In this document: in pieces, positions 53,524 to 60,347 of the stretch | How positions within the stretch are numbered: position 1 is the stretch's first letter | Layout: every line of letters starts with the position of its first letter | IMG/VR virus record: IMGVR_UViG_3300032093_000002 | Location: 62,001-126,000 of that record | Length of the DNA: 64,000 bases | Strand: one strand, 5' to 3' | Source of the DNA: a virus | Made by a program: the position numbers and the translations under genes | The notes under the pieces: generated by a model | Databases searched by the model: none | The model's input: the letters and a program-made list of their open reading frames with translations, nothing else | What the model was told of the DNA's origin: nothing

Positions 53524-53812
53524 TTTCGAGTGGGGTTAATGAATCAATTTTAGATAATTTAGGTTTTAAATAAAGTATGAAATCATCATGAGAAACATCA
53601 AACCCATAATTTTTTAATTGTTTTTGAAGATTGTCTGCAAGCATGGATATTTCTGCTCTGATTTCAAAAATTCGGATTGGACCAGACGATACACTTTCAA
53701 GAGACTTATCAGAATAACCTTGTTCTTGAAATATAATTCTAAGTTCCAAGTATTTTTCTAAGATTTCTTGGAAGGAGGAATTATCCTCAACAAATTTTTT
53801 CCATAGTTCCAT
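53510..53812 (-). CDS. Hypothetical helical phage protein
   Basis: 100 aa, mostly helical with 'FQEILEKYLELRIIFQEQGY' and 'EIRAEISMLADNLQKQLKNY'. It overlaps the KTSC gene by 14 nt and is divergent from the kinase-like gene. TATTTAAC, a weak match to the late element, is at 53816-53823. No family recognised. Confidence 0.5.
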   Translation of the reverse strand: MELWKKFVEDNSSFQEILEKYLELRIIFQEQGYSDKSLESVSSGPIRIFEIRAEISMLADNLQKQLKNYGFDVSHDDFILYLKPKLSKIDSLTPLENGNN

Positions 53813-53840
53813 ATTGTTAAATAGTTCTGATGATTATTAC

Positions 53841-53848
53841 TATTTACT
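53841..53848 (+). promoter_or_regulatory. Weak late-promoter-like element (TATTTACT)
   Basis: Sense TATTTACT, 6 nt before the GTG at 53855; one or two mismatches to the consensus. Confidence 0.35.
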
Positions 53849-53854
53849 AATATC

Positions 53855-54436
53855 GTGTCATCTTTAGAAAAAATAATAAAAAAAGTTTTAATTGAGGTAA
53901 GAACCCAAAAAAAAGACGAATTCAATCGTGGTATGGAACATAGAATATATGCATCCAAATCTAACCCCGATAGACTATTCAAAGTGGGAGATGAGGGTGT
54001 AGGATATTGGGTCGAAGTATTCCGTTCAAATCCTGATATTTTTGCACAAGTTTACAGAACAGGAAAATTGGATAAATGGAATTATTACGCCGAGATAGAA
54101 AAATTGGAAACAAATAGGGTTTTAAACGAATGGCAACAAATTGAAGAAAAATTAGAAGAAATTGGAATTATCGATTCTGAAGATGGTTCATACGGAAGAG
54201 ATATTACCGACATATACACCAATCATGGGCATGACCAAAAAACAATAACAGAAATTTCAGAGAAACTGAGAGATTACGACAAACAAACCTATAGTCTTTT
54301 TATCAAATATTTTAAACTTTTCAAAGATTGTGAAAGAGCTATTGAAAAAATTGTTGGTCATGAGACACTTGTTGATGCACATCGTTACAATTTTGGTTAT
54401 AGTAAGGATGGTAAATTGAAATGTTTGGACATATAA
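53855..54436 (+). CDS. Protein-kinase-like phage protein with N-terminal targeting-type helix
   Basis: 193 aa with a GTG start chosen because the first residues 'SSLEKIIKKVLIE' then V continue the amphipathic-helix pattern of other late proteins. 'HRIYASKSNPDRLFKVGDEG' and 'IFAQVYRTGK' resemble the small-lobe strands of kinases. The end 'DAHRYNFGYSKDGKLKCLDI' is the catalytic-loop plus DxD/DFG-like region (D-x-H-x-x-N-F-G ... L-D-I). The usual P-loop Gly motif is weak, so activity is not certain. If packaged in the head, it could be injected to act on host proteins (inference). Confidence 0.6.
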   Translation: MSSLEKIIKKVLIEVRTQKKDEFNRGMEHRIYASKSNPDRLFKVGDEGVGYWVEVFRSNPDIFAQVYRTGKLDKWNYYAEIEKLETNRVLNEWQQIEEKLEEIGIIDSEDGSYGRDITDIYTNHGHDQKTITEISEKLRDYDKQTYSLFIKYFKLFKDCERAIEKIVGHETLVDAHRYNFGYSKDGKLKCLDI

Positions 54437-54438
54437 AA

Positions 54439-54464
54439 AACCCCCGCCATTGATAACGAGGGTT
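54439..54464 (-). terminator. Intrinsic terminator for the sHSP gene
   Basis: Imperfect stem AACCC..CG / CG.GGGTT with a T6 tract on the minus strand. It lies between convergent gene ends, so it may act both ways. Confidence 0.6.
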
Positions 54465-54485
54465 ATGGATGTTCCTTTTCAGAGC

Positions 54486-54884
54486 CTATAGAATACTAAT
54501 TCTTTTCTTTTCTTGTTTTATATAATTGGGAACAAAAACTGTTAACATGCCGTCTTCAATTGTTGCTTCGATTGATGAAGGATTGTAACCTTCACCAATT
54601 TTAAATTCCTTAGAAATTTTCTTGGTTTTTTCTTCACCATTCAGTTTATAGTTTCTCATTCCGTCAATATGTAAAACACCATCTTCCATTTCTACTTTCA
54701 AATTTGTTTTGTTGAATCCTGGTGCTTCGAAAAAAAGATAAGCACCGTCTTTGGTGTGGTTTATTTCATAATTTTCTTCAGAATTATTTTTTAACACTGA
54801 GGTGGTGAAATTGTAATTTCCCCTTTTGTTGTTAAAGAATGAATCCATAAGGTCTTCAAAATTTGAGAAATTTGAGTAATACAT
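54486..54884 (-). CDS. Small heat-shock protein (Hsp20/alpha-crystallin)
   Basis: 132 aa from the ATG complementary to 54882-54884; a longer reading to 54956 is possible but starts with non-family sequence. 'AYLFFEAPGFNKTNLKVEME' and 'DGVLHIDGMRNYK' plus the closing 'IEATIEDGMLTVFVPNYIKQ' are the alpha-crystallin beta-strands, including the G-x-L-x-V/I-x-V-P motif. It prevents aggregation of unfolding proteins. Divergent from the ClpC-like gene with a shared regulatory gap. Large phages often carry sHSPs. Confidence 0.88.
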   Translation of the reverse strand: MYYSNFSNFEDLMDSFFNNKRGNYNFTTSVLKNNSEENYEINHTKDGAYLFFEAPGFNKTNLKVEMEDGVLHIDGMRNYKLNGEEKTKKISKEFKIGEGYNPSSIEATIEDGMLTVFVPNYIKQEKKRISIL

Positions 54885-54957
54885 AATTTTTAATTTTTGT
54901 TTTATAAATTTATTATTTATTTTTGAGTAGTCAACTTTGATACCAAACCACCACAAA

Positions 54958-55034
54958 TGACAATTTGTAAGTGGAATTATAGATAATATGACAAAGTGTC
55001 AATAAAAAAAATAAATCCTGTCAATTTGTCAAAA
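54958..55034. promoter_or_regulatory. Repeated TGACA/TGTCA elements between sHSP and ClpC-like genes
   Basis: TGACAATTTGT at 54958-54968, palindrome TGACA-AAG-TGTCA at 54989-55001 and TGTCAATTTGTCA at 55019-55031. Three related inverted or direct half-sites in the divergent gap suggest a common regulator of both chaperone genes. Confidence 0.5.
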
Positions 55035-55082
55035 CATTTGTTTGTGTCTCAAATTTGATGTTAATTTGTAAAAATATCTACT

Positions 55083-57098
55083 ATGAATGATTTAATGGAT
55101 GACGACGAAAAAATGATGAGCAAGAAACAAAAACAATCATCAGACAGTCCAACCCCTGTGTTGGATAATTTTAGTCGAGACTTAAATAAGCTCGCAGAAC
55201 AAGGTAAGTTGGACCCAGTTATAGGTCGCGACAGAGAAATCTTGAGAATTGCACAAATTCTTTCAAGAAGAAAAAAGAACAATCCAATTATTATCGGAGA
55301 ACCAGGTTGTGGTAAAACCGCAATTGTTGAGGGACTGGCAATGAAAATTGTAAGTGGTGATTGTCCCCGTAACTTAGTTGACAAACGTATCGTAAACTTA
55401 GACCTTACCTCTGTTGTCGCAGGAACAAAATATCGCGGCCAATTTGAGGAAAGAATGAAAGTTATCATCGAAGAACTACAATCCAATCCGAACGTTGTTG
55501 TATTCATTGATGAAGTACACACATTGGTTGGTTCTGGTAACTCGGCGGGGTCTATGGATGGTTCCAATATTTTCAAACCCGCTCTTTCACGCGGTGAGAT
55601 TCAAATTATCGGTGCTACAACCCTCGATGAATTCCGAAAGAATATAGAAAAAGACGGGGCACTAGAGCGTAGATTCCAAAAAGTTGTTGTTGACCCATCA
55701 ACAGTTGTTGAAACAATCCAAATTCTCAAAAACATCCGTGAGAAATATGAAAGTTATCACAAGGTTTCATATTCGGATGAGGTCATCGAATCATGTGTTA
55801 AACTTGCAGACCGATACATCACCGACCGTGAATTCCCTGATAAAGCATTCGACATCTTGGATGAAGTAGGTGCAAGAATGCAGACAGAACTCAAGGTCCC
55901 TGAATCAATCGAAGAATTGAAAAAGAAGGCGGCTGAAATACGTCAGTTAAAAGTTGATGTAGTAAAAAAACAGAACTACGAACAAGCGGCACAGTTACGC
56001 GATAAGGAAAAGAAATTGTTGGACAAATTGGATACTGAGAAGAAGAAATTCGAAGAAGAAATGATTAACAACAAACAACAAATTTCCGTTGAGGATGTGT
56101 ATGATGTGGTTTCTTCTATGACCAAAATCCCTGTGAATAAAATGAGTGTTGATGACACTAAAGCTCTTGTCAATTTGGATAAGGAATTAATAGGTAAAGT
56201 CATTGGACAAGACGATGCTGTTAGGAAAATTGCTAAGGCAATCAAAAGAAACAGACTTGGTATCAAAGACCCAAATCGTCCCATCGGTTCATTTGTTTTC
56301 TTGGGTTCGACAGGTGTGGGTAAAACTCACTTAGCTAAACAATTGGCAAAAGAAATGTTTGGAAGTGAAGACTCCCTAATCAGAGTTGATATGAGTGAAT
56401 ATCAAGAAAAACATACCGTATCTAAATTAGTAGGTGCTCCTCCAGGTTACGTAGGTTACGAAGAAGGTGGACAGTTGACTGAAAAGGTAAAAAATAAACC
56501 ATACTCAGTTATTCTTTTCGACGAAGTTGAAAAGGCGCACAAAGATGTGTTCACAATTCTTCTTCAAATTTTAGATGATGGACATGTAACTGACAGCTTA
56601 GGTCGTAAAATCAATTTCAAAAATACCTTGATTATTTTGACATCAAACCTCGGTGTAAAGAAATTACAAGATTTTGGAACAGGTATTGGGTTTGGTTCTA
56701 GCACTTATAGTAATGAAGAGGCCAAGAAACAAGTATTGATGAAGGAAATGAAAAATTTCTTCTCTCCTGAGTTTTTGAATCGTATTGACGATACAATTGT
56801 ATTCAACTCTCTTAGTCAAGATGATATTAAAAAAATCACTAAGATTGAACTTGATAAGTTAATCTCACGTCTCAACGAAATGAATTATAAAATCACATAC
56901 GATGAGACCTTGACTGAACATCTCGCAAAAGTTGGATTCGATGAACTATATGGTGCAAGACCTCTCAAACGAGCAATCCAAGATAAAGTCGAGGATTTGA
57001 TTTCAGAAGAAGTTTTGACCGACAAATTAGTAGAAGGAAAAAACTATATTGTCAAAGTAGAAGAAGATACTGTTAAGGTTGTTAAGAAAGGAAGATAA
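55083..57098 (+). CDS. ClpC-like AAA+ disaggregase/unfoldase without N-domain
   Basis: 671 aa. First AAA+: Walker A 'IIGEPGCGKTAIVEGLAMKI' near residue 73, Walker B 'VVFIDEVHTLVG' near residue 140. Middle: a UVR-like 'QNYEQAAQLRDKEKK' near residue 298. Second AAA+: 'FLGSTGVGKTHLAKQLAKEM' near residue 408, 'VILFDEVEKAHKDVF' near residue 475 and sensor 2 'DELYGARPLKRAIQD'. The order matches ClpC, but the usual 150-residue N-terminal repeat domain is replaced by about 30 charged residues, and no ClpP-docking loop (I-G-F-type) is obvious apart from 'TGIGFGSS'. It could thread proteins, tagged or not, with host ClpP or alone. Confidence 0.93.
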   Translation: MNDLMDDDEKMMSKKQKQSSDSPTPVLDNFSRDLNKLAEQGKLDPVIGRDREILRIAQILSRRKKNNPIIIGEPGCGKTAIVEGLAMKIVSGDCPRNLVDKRIVNLDLTSVVAGTKYRGQFEERMKVIIEELQSNPNVVVFIDEVHTLVGSGNSAGSMDGSNIFKPALSRGEIQIIGATTLDEFRKNIEKDGALERRFQKVVVDPSTVVETIQILKNIREKYESYHKVSYSDEVIESCVKLADRYITDREFPDKAFDILDEVGARMQTELKVPESIEELKKKAAEIRQLKVDVVKKQNYEQAAQLRDKEKKLLDKLDTEKKKFEEEMINNKQQISVEDVYDVVSSMTKIPVNKMSVDDTKALVNLDKELIGKVIGQDDAVRKIAKAIKRNRLGIKDPNRPIGSFVFLGSTGVGKTHLAKQLAKEMFGSEDSLIRVDMSEYQEKHTVSKLVGAPPGYVGYEEGGQLTEKVKNKPYSVILFDEVEKAHKDVFTILLQILDDGHVTDSLGRKINFKNTLIILTSNLGVKKLQDFGTGIGFGSSTYSNEEAKKQVLMKEMKNFFSPEFLNRIDDTIVFNSLSQDDIKKITKIELDKLISRLNEMNYKITYDETLTEHLAKVGFDELYGARPLKRAIQDKVEDLISEEVLTDKLVEGKNYIVKVEEDTVKVVKKGR

Positions 57099-57101
57099 TA
57101 G

Positions 57102-57127
57102 AAAAGGGGGATATTCCCCCTTTTTTT
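57102..57127 (+). terminator. Intrinsic terminator of the ClpC-like gene
   Basis: A 9-bp stem AAAAGGGGG/CCCCCTTTT with a 5-nt loop and seven T. Confidence 0.85.
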
Positions 57128-57128
57128 G

Positions 57129-57136
57129 TATTTATA
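57129..57136 (+). promoter_or_regulatory. Late-promoter-like TATTTATA element
   Basis: Sense TATTTATA, 3 nt before the ATG at 57140, immediately past the ClpC terminator. Confidence 0.5.
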
Positions 57137-57139
57137 AGT

Positions 57140-57748
57140 ATGAGTAATTTTTCAAGATTATTAGGTCAGTTCAAAGAACAGTTTCCTGATGAATTTAAAT
57201 CAAAAGTTGACATTATCGAAAAATTTGTTGTTGATTATATTAATAAAAACAAAATCACAATCAAGTTTTTGAATTCATGTGGAACCGGTTTCAGTGGGGT
57301 AAGAACCAAAGAACAAGTAATCATTTGTTCGCCAATGAACATGAGAACAATTGGTGATTTTCTTTATACCATATTTCACGAAATACGTCACGAAAAACAA
57401 ATCCGAGATATTAAGATGGATAATCCCTTAACCGATTATGATTTGGAGGATTTTGAAAAACTATATAATCAATACTGGGAAATGGAACTGGATGCAGACC
57501 AGTTTGCAAAAAATATGATTGCCAAATTAGTTATTAAATTAGAAATACCCATTTGGTTTGCCAAAGGGCAGTTCAATTTATCACACTATATCGAACAATA
57601 TCCATCGATGTCAAAAAGTGTTCAGATGTCCCTCAGGTCAATTGTAGACACAATTCGACATATAAAAAAATCGGGTGGTGAATTTAATGATATTCAAGAC
57701 CACCCGATGGTTAAAACACATATTGAAAGATTAGAAAACTTTATCTAA
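57140..57748 (+). CDS. Zincin-type metallopeptidase-like protein
   Basis: 202 aa. 'TIFHEIRHEKQIRDI' near residue 82 is an HExxH zinc site, and 'EMELDADQFAKNM' near residue 116 supplies the E-x-x-A-D third-ligand pattern of small phage and plasmid zincins (including ImmA/IrrE-type). It is soluble. Cleavage target unknown; anti-repressor, toxin-like or maturation roles are all possible. Convergent with the M20/M42-type peptidase gene, overlapping 4 nt. Confidence 0.72.
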   Translation: MSNFSRLLGQFKEQFPDEFKSKVDIIEKFVVDYINKNKITIKFLNSCGTGFSGVRTKEQVIICSPMNMRTIGDFLYTIFHEIRHEKQIRDIKMDNPLTDYDLEDFEKLYNQYWEMELDADQFAKNMIAKLVIKLEIPIWFAKGQFNLSHYIEQYPSMSKSVQMSLRSIVDTIRHIKKSGGEFNDIQDHPMVKTHIERLENFI

Positions 57749-58590
57749 ACCTTATAAGGGTTTTGGTTGTAACTATATTCCTTAGCCTTTTTAAAATGTA
57801 GTTTGTACCCAAGTTCTTCAATCATTTTTCTTCCCATATCGATTCCATTGTAAACATCTTCCACAACAACGTATTCATTTTTTGTGTGGTAATCATAGTA
57901 CCCTATTGAGAAATTAATACAAGAAAAATCAAACTTTCCTCTCAAGGCATAAACATCTGTATATGGATGGACCATATATTCCATATCCGTTGGGACCATA
58001 CCTTCAGTTAGTACTTTGTCACACGCCTTAAAAAAGTCCGTATCTCTATCGAATAGAATTTGACCGAAACATTTTTCAGTAATCATCCAGTTTTCAGGTG
58101 CGTCAAACTGAATTCCATATCCAACATTTTCGAAAAATTCAGGGTCTGCGTTTCTTGAACCGTGACAACCTGTTTCTTCAGAAACGAAAAACGCTGCTTT
58201 CAAATATGGAAGTTCTTTGAGTAATGTAAGACATGCAAACACTCCGCATTTATCATCTCCACCTATACCAGTGGGATTACCTTGGTCGTTATATGCCTTT
58301 AAAGATAATTTGAGTGCTCCTTGAGCATTTGGAAGATTTTCTTCAACAACGTTAATCGTGTCAAGTTTGTGTACAGTGTCTGTGTGAGATATTACACAAG
58401 GGAAATAAAAACCTTCAGGTAAATCCCCAACCGGTTTCTTTGTTGCATACACATTATTTTTTTCATCGAGATAATATTCGATTTGATTTTCTTCCAACCA
58501 TTTGGTTAGATAAAGAACCATTAAATCTTCTTTGTATGTGTGTGTTGGAACACTTAAAACTTCTTTGAGTAACTCTAAACTTTTTGTCAT
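57745..58590 (-). CDS. M20/M42-type di-zinc aminopeptidase
   Basis: 281 aa from the ATG at 58590 (a TTG at 58608 is less likely). 'CVISHTDTVHKLDTI' near residue 65 (His and Asp metal ligands), 'TGIGGDDKCGVFACL' near residue 107 (bridging Asp), 'FFVSEETGCHGSRN' near residue 135 (catalytic and ligand Glu) and 'YYDYHTKNEYVVVED' near residue 232 (His) complete the dinuclear site of the M20/M28/M42 clan; peptidase T-like spacing. It trims peptides; in a phage, possibly it recycles products of Clp-type proteolysis (inference). Confidence 0.85.
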   Translation of the reverse strand: MTKSLELLKEVLSVPTHTYKEDLMVLYLTKWLEENQIEYYLDEKNNVYATKKPVGDLPEGFYFPCVISHTDTVHKLDTINVVEENLPNAQGALKLSLKAYNDQGNPTGIGGDDKCGVFACLTLLKELPYLKAAFFVSEETGCHGSRNADPEFFENVGYGIQFDAPENWMITEKCFGQILFDRDTDFFKACDKVLTEGMVPTDMEYMVHPYTDVYALRGKFDFSCINFSIGYYDYHTKNEYVVVEDVYNGIDMGRKMIEELGYKLHFKKAKEYSYNQNPYKV

Positions 58591-58610
58591 ACTGCAAATA
58601 TATGACAAAA

Positions 58611-59657
58611 TTACAATTCAACCAAATTAAATAATTCTGGTTGATAAAGTAATTTGTTGAAACCGTCTTCAGAAATTTTGAATTTATTTATACCCGACAT
58701 CCCTTTCTTCTTTTTCAAAGATATGTCAATTTTTTTTGTTTCCCTATCAAAACCATCGATTCTAAAAATTAAATCCGACCCTTTTGGTATTTCATACCAT
58801 ATACCGATTTTATGTTTTTTTGTAACCCTATCAATCATATCCATAAAGGTGTTAGAATCACCTGATTCATAATCTTCTTCAATTCTCTCCAAAATTTTTT
58901 CCAACGACCTATTTGCTTCTTTATTAAAACTTTCATTGTCGAATACATCATCATCTTGATATTCAAACCTATCTTCATCCCATCCACCAATTGTTCTATT
59001 GGAATCTTGGAATATAGTTTTCAGTAATTTTTTGATTGACACGTGTGGAACATTATATTGAATGAAATTTGATATTAAATCACCCACAGTTGTTTTGATT
59101 CCATCTCCATGTCTCTGAAAACCAAAATCCCCTAAAAAATTATTCAATTCCGAATTTACATGTTCAGATGCAACGTGTCTTATTTCAATATTTTTTTCGT
59201 GGGTCCAATCAATCACTATTGAGCCAATCTCTCGGGGATAATACTTTTCTAAAAACACTGCAAAACCAGCTCTGTCTTCTTCATCCTCGTAGTCAAATTT
59301 TTTACTATATATAAGTTTGGATATTCTTTGTAAAAGTTCTTTATTATCTGAATCGAAATTGTACCAAGGACCATACCCGTCTAAAAAATCTTGTTCGGAT
59401 GCACTTGAATCTTGAATATCGTAAGTATTGTACGGATTGTTAATTGCCTGTTCGAACCAAATATCATCATCATCCAAACCAATAATTTTTCCAAACTCAT
59501 TCATGTCTGTGAATTCTATAATAACTTTTGACAAAGCAGGATTTTCCCTACTCGCAATAACTCTTCCAATGGACTTATCCGCCCCTTCCAATTCATACTG
59601 ATTAATTTTTCCTTTTACAAATTTTCTTAAAGCAAAAAAACTATCTCCTGGTTCCAT
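58611..59657 (-). CDS. Hypothetical phage protein
   Basis: 348 aa, acidic, no recognised family. The N-terminus 'DSFFALRKFVKGKINQYELE' and 'KVIIEFTDMNEFGKIIGLDD' is followed by Asp/Glu-rich middle regions and 'FRIDGFDRETKKIDISLKKK' near the end. A TATTTATA element is 4 nt upstream of the ATG and the gene runs toward the peptidase, so both may be one late operon. Confidence 0.55.
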   Translation of the reverse strand: MEPGDSFFALRKFVKGKINQYELEGADKSIGRVIASRENPALSKVIIEFTDMNEFGKIIGLDDDDIWFEQAINNPYNTYDIQDSSASEQDFLDGYGPWYNFDSDNKELLQRISKLIYSKKFDYEDEEDRAGFAVFLEKYYPREIGSIVIDWTHEKNIEIRHVASEHVNSELNNFLGDFGFQRHGDGIKTTVGDLISNFIQYNVPHVSIKKLLKTIFQDSNRTIGGWDEDRFEYQDDDVFDNESFNKEANRSLEKILERIEEDYESGDSNTFMDMIDRVTKKHKIGIWYEIPKGSDLIFRIDGFDRETKKIDISLKKKKGMSGINKFKISEDGFNKLLYQPELFNLVEL

Positions 59658-59661
59658 ATCG

Positions 59662-59669
59662 TATAAATA
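59662..59669 (-). promoter_or_regulatory. Late-promoter-like TATTTATA element
   Basis: Minus-sense TATTTATA, 4 nt before the ATG at 59657. Confidence 0.5.
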
Positions 59670-59678
59670 GACTTTTAA

Positions 59679-59709
59679 TTTGGAAATTTAATATTTATGT
59701 ATATCTTTG
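59679..59709 (+). promoter_or_regulatory. Host-type (Bacteroidetes) promoter of the tmRNA gene
   Basis: TTTG at 59679-59682, 19 bp, then an exact TAnnTTTG element (TATCTTTG) at 59702-59709. The mature tmRNA 5' end at 59730 is about 15 nt past the expected start, leaving a short leader for RNase P. A TATTTATG late-like element at 59692-59699 overlaps it. Confidence 0.7.
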
Positions 59710-59729
59710 TTGTGTTCTTTGAAAATATT

Positions 59730-60124
59730 GGGGAAGTCATGGCAATTGATTGGCGTGTGTAGTTATAGGTGGCACGTAGGAGCTGAGTTAACTCCTTTAT
59801 CAACTGATTTGAAAAAACAAATGGCAATACTTTTGCTAAGATGGCTGCTATCGGTTTAATCGCTGAAGAAGCTACTGTTGTTGCTTAATTTAAGTCACGA
59901 CACTCGGGTCGGTTAGGACATTAACCTAGGAACAGAAGTCCAATATACGGGTCACAGGTCAGAGCTCGTTTAAAATAATTCTGAGACCAAGTTGTTTGTA
60001 GGTGGGTTTCTCACATATATCAAACCTAATATTTCGGAACATTGAGAAACAATGTTGTAATAAACGTGTAGTCACTTATAGTTGTCGCGAACAAGACACG
60101 GGTTCGACTCCCGTCTTCTCCACA
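59730..60124 (+). ncRNA. ssrA: tmRNA (SsrA)
   Basis: About 395 nt. The 5' end GGGGAAG pairs with CTTCTCC at 60115-60121 (one G-U), forming the acceptor stem, and 'ACGGG-TTCGACT-CCCGT' just before it is a complete T-arm. CCA is not encoded. The reading frame starts GGC AAT ACT at 59823 and runs to TAA at 59886-59888, encoding the 21-residue tag GNTFAKMAA plus IGLIAEEATVVA. Known Bacteroidetes tags, as I recall them, start with Gly and end within about 9-10 residues in xAA. tmRNA rescues stalled ribosomes and tags the product for proteolysis. Followed by a strong terminator. It may be a phage copy; position within phage-like genes supports that. Confidence 0.88.
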
Positions 60125-60131
60125 GCAGATT

Positions 60132-60158
60132 AACCCCGAGAAACTCTCGGGGTTTTTT
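60132..60158 (+). terminator. Intrinsic terminator of the tmRNA gene
   Basis: A 10-bp stem AACCCCGAGA/TCTCGGGGTT with AAC loop and T6, eight bases past the tmRNA end. Confidence 0.9.
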
Positions 60159-60286
60159 ATTTGACTTGTTAAAGATTTATTAATATTATTTAGACGACTT
60201 TGGAAATTAAGACCATACTTATTTTAGTCGGAGAGCAATTTTATGAAATATTATTTACTGACGAACTTCAAAACTTGTAATATCGG
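60159..60286 (+). other. Non-coding gap between tmRNA terminator and next terminator
   Basis: No gene of convincing length. It holds CGACT ... AGTCG complementary segments near 60195-60230 and a 19-codon frame (60243-60302, 'MKYYLLTNFKTCNIGIPLA') whose stop lies inside the following hairpin, so a leader peptide or small RNA is conceivable but unsupported. Confidence 0.3.
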
Positions 60287-60320
60287 AATCCCGTTGGCTT
60301 AGCGTCCTCGGGATTTTTTT
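60287..60320 (+). terminator. Intrinsic terminator or attenuator upstream of the TonB receptor gene
   Basis: A 7-bp stem AATCCCG/CGGGATT with a 15-nt loop and seven T. It ends where the TATTTATA element of the receptor gene begins. Confidence 0.65.
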
Positions 60321-60327
60321 ATTTATA
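60320..60327 (+). promoter_or_regulatory. Late-promoter-like TATTTATA element
   Basis: Sense TATTTATA, 20 nt before the ATG at 60348. The same element as in virion genes, supporting phage control of the receptor. Confidence 0.45.
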
Positions 60328-60347
60328 AACCAATAAACAAAAAAGCA

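Noticed and set aside
55019-55034. CtsR-like heptad operator before the ClpC-like gene
   Set aside because: GTCAA half-sites are present, but their spacing (8 nt) does not match the CtsR direct repeat, and CtsR is not expected in Bacteroidetes.
59730-60124. Prophage integrated at the ssrA 3' end
   Set aside because: No integrase or duplicated ssrA 3' segment is visible, and phage genes lie on the 5' side. A host boundary to the right cannot be fully excluded from this window alone.
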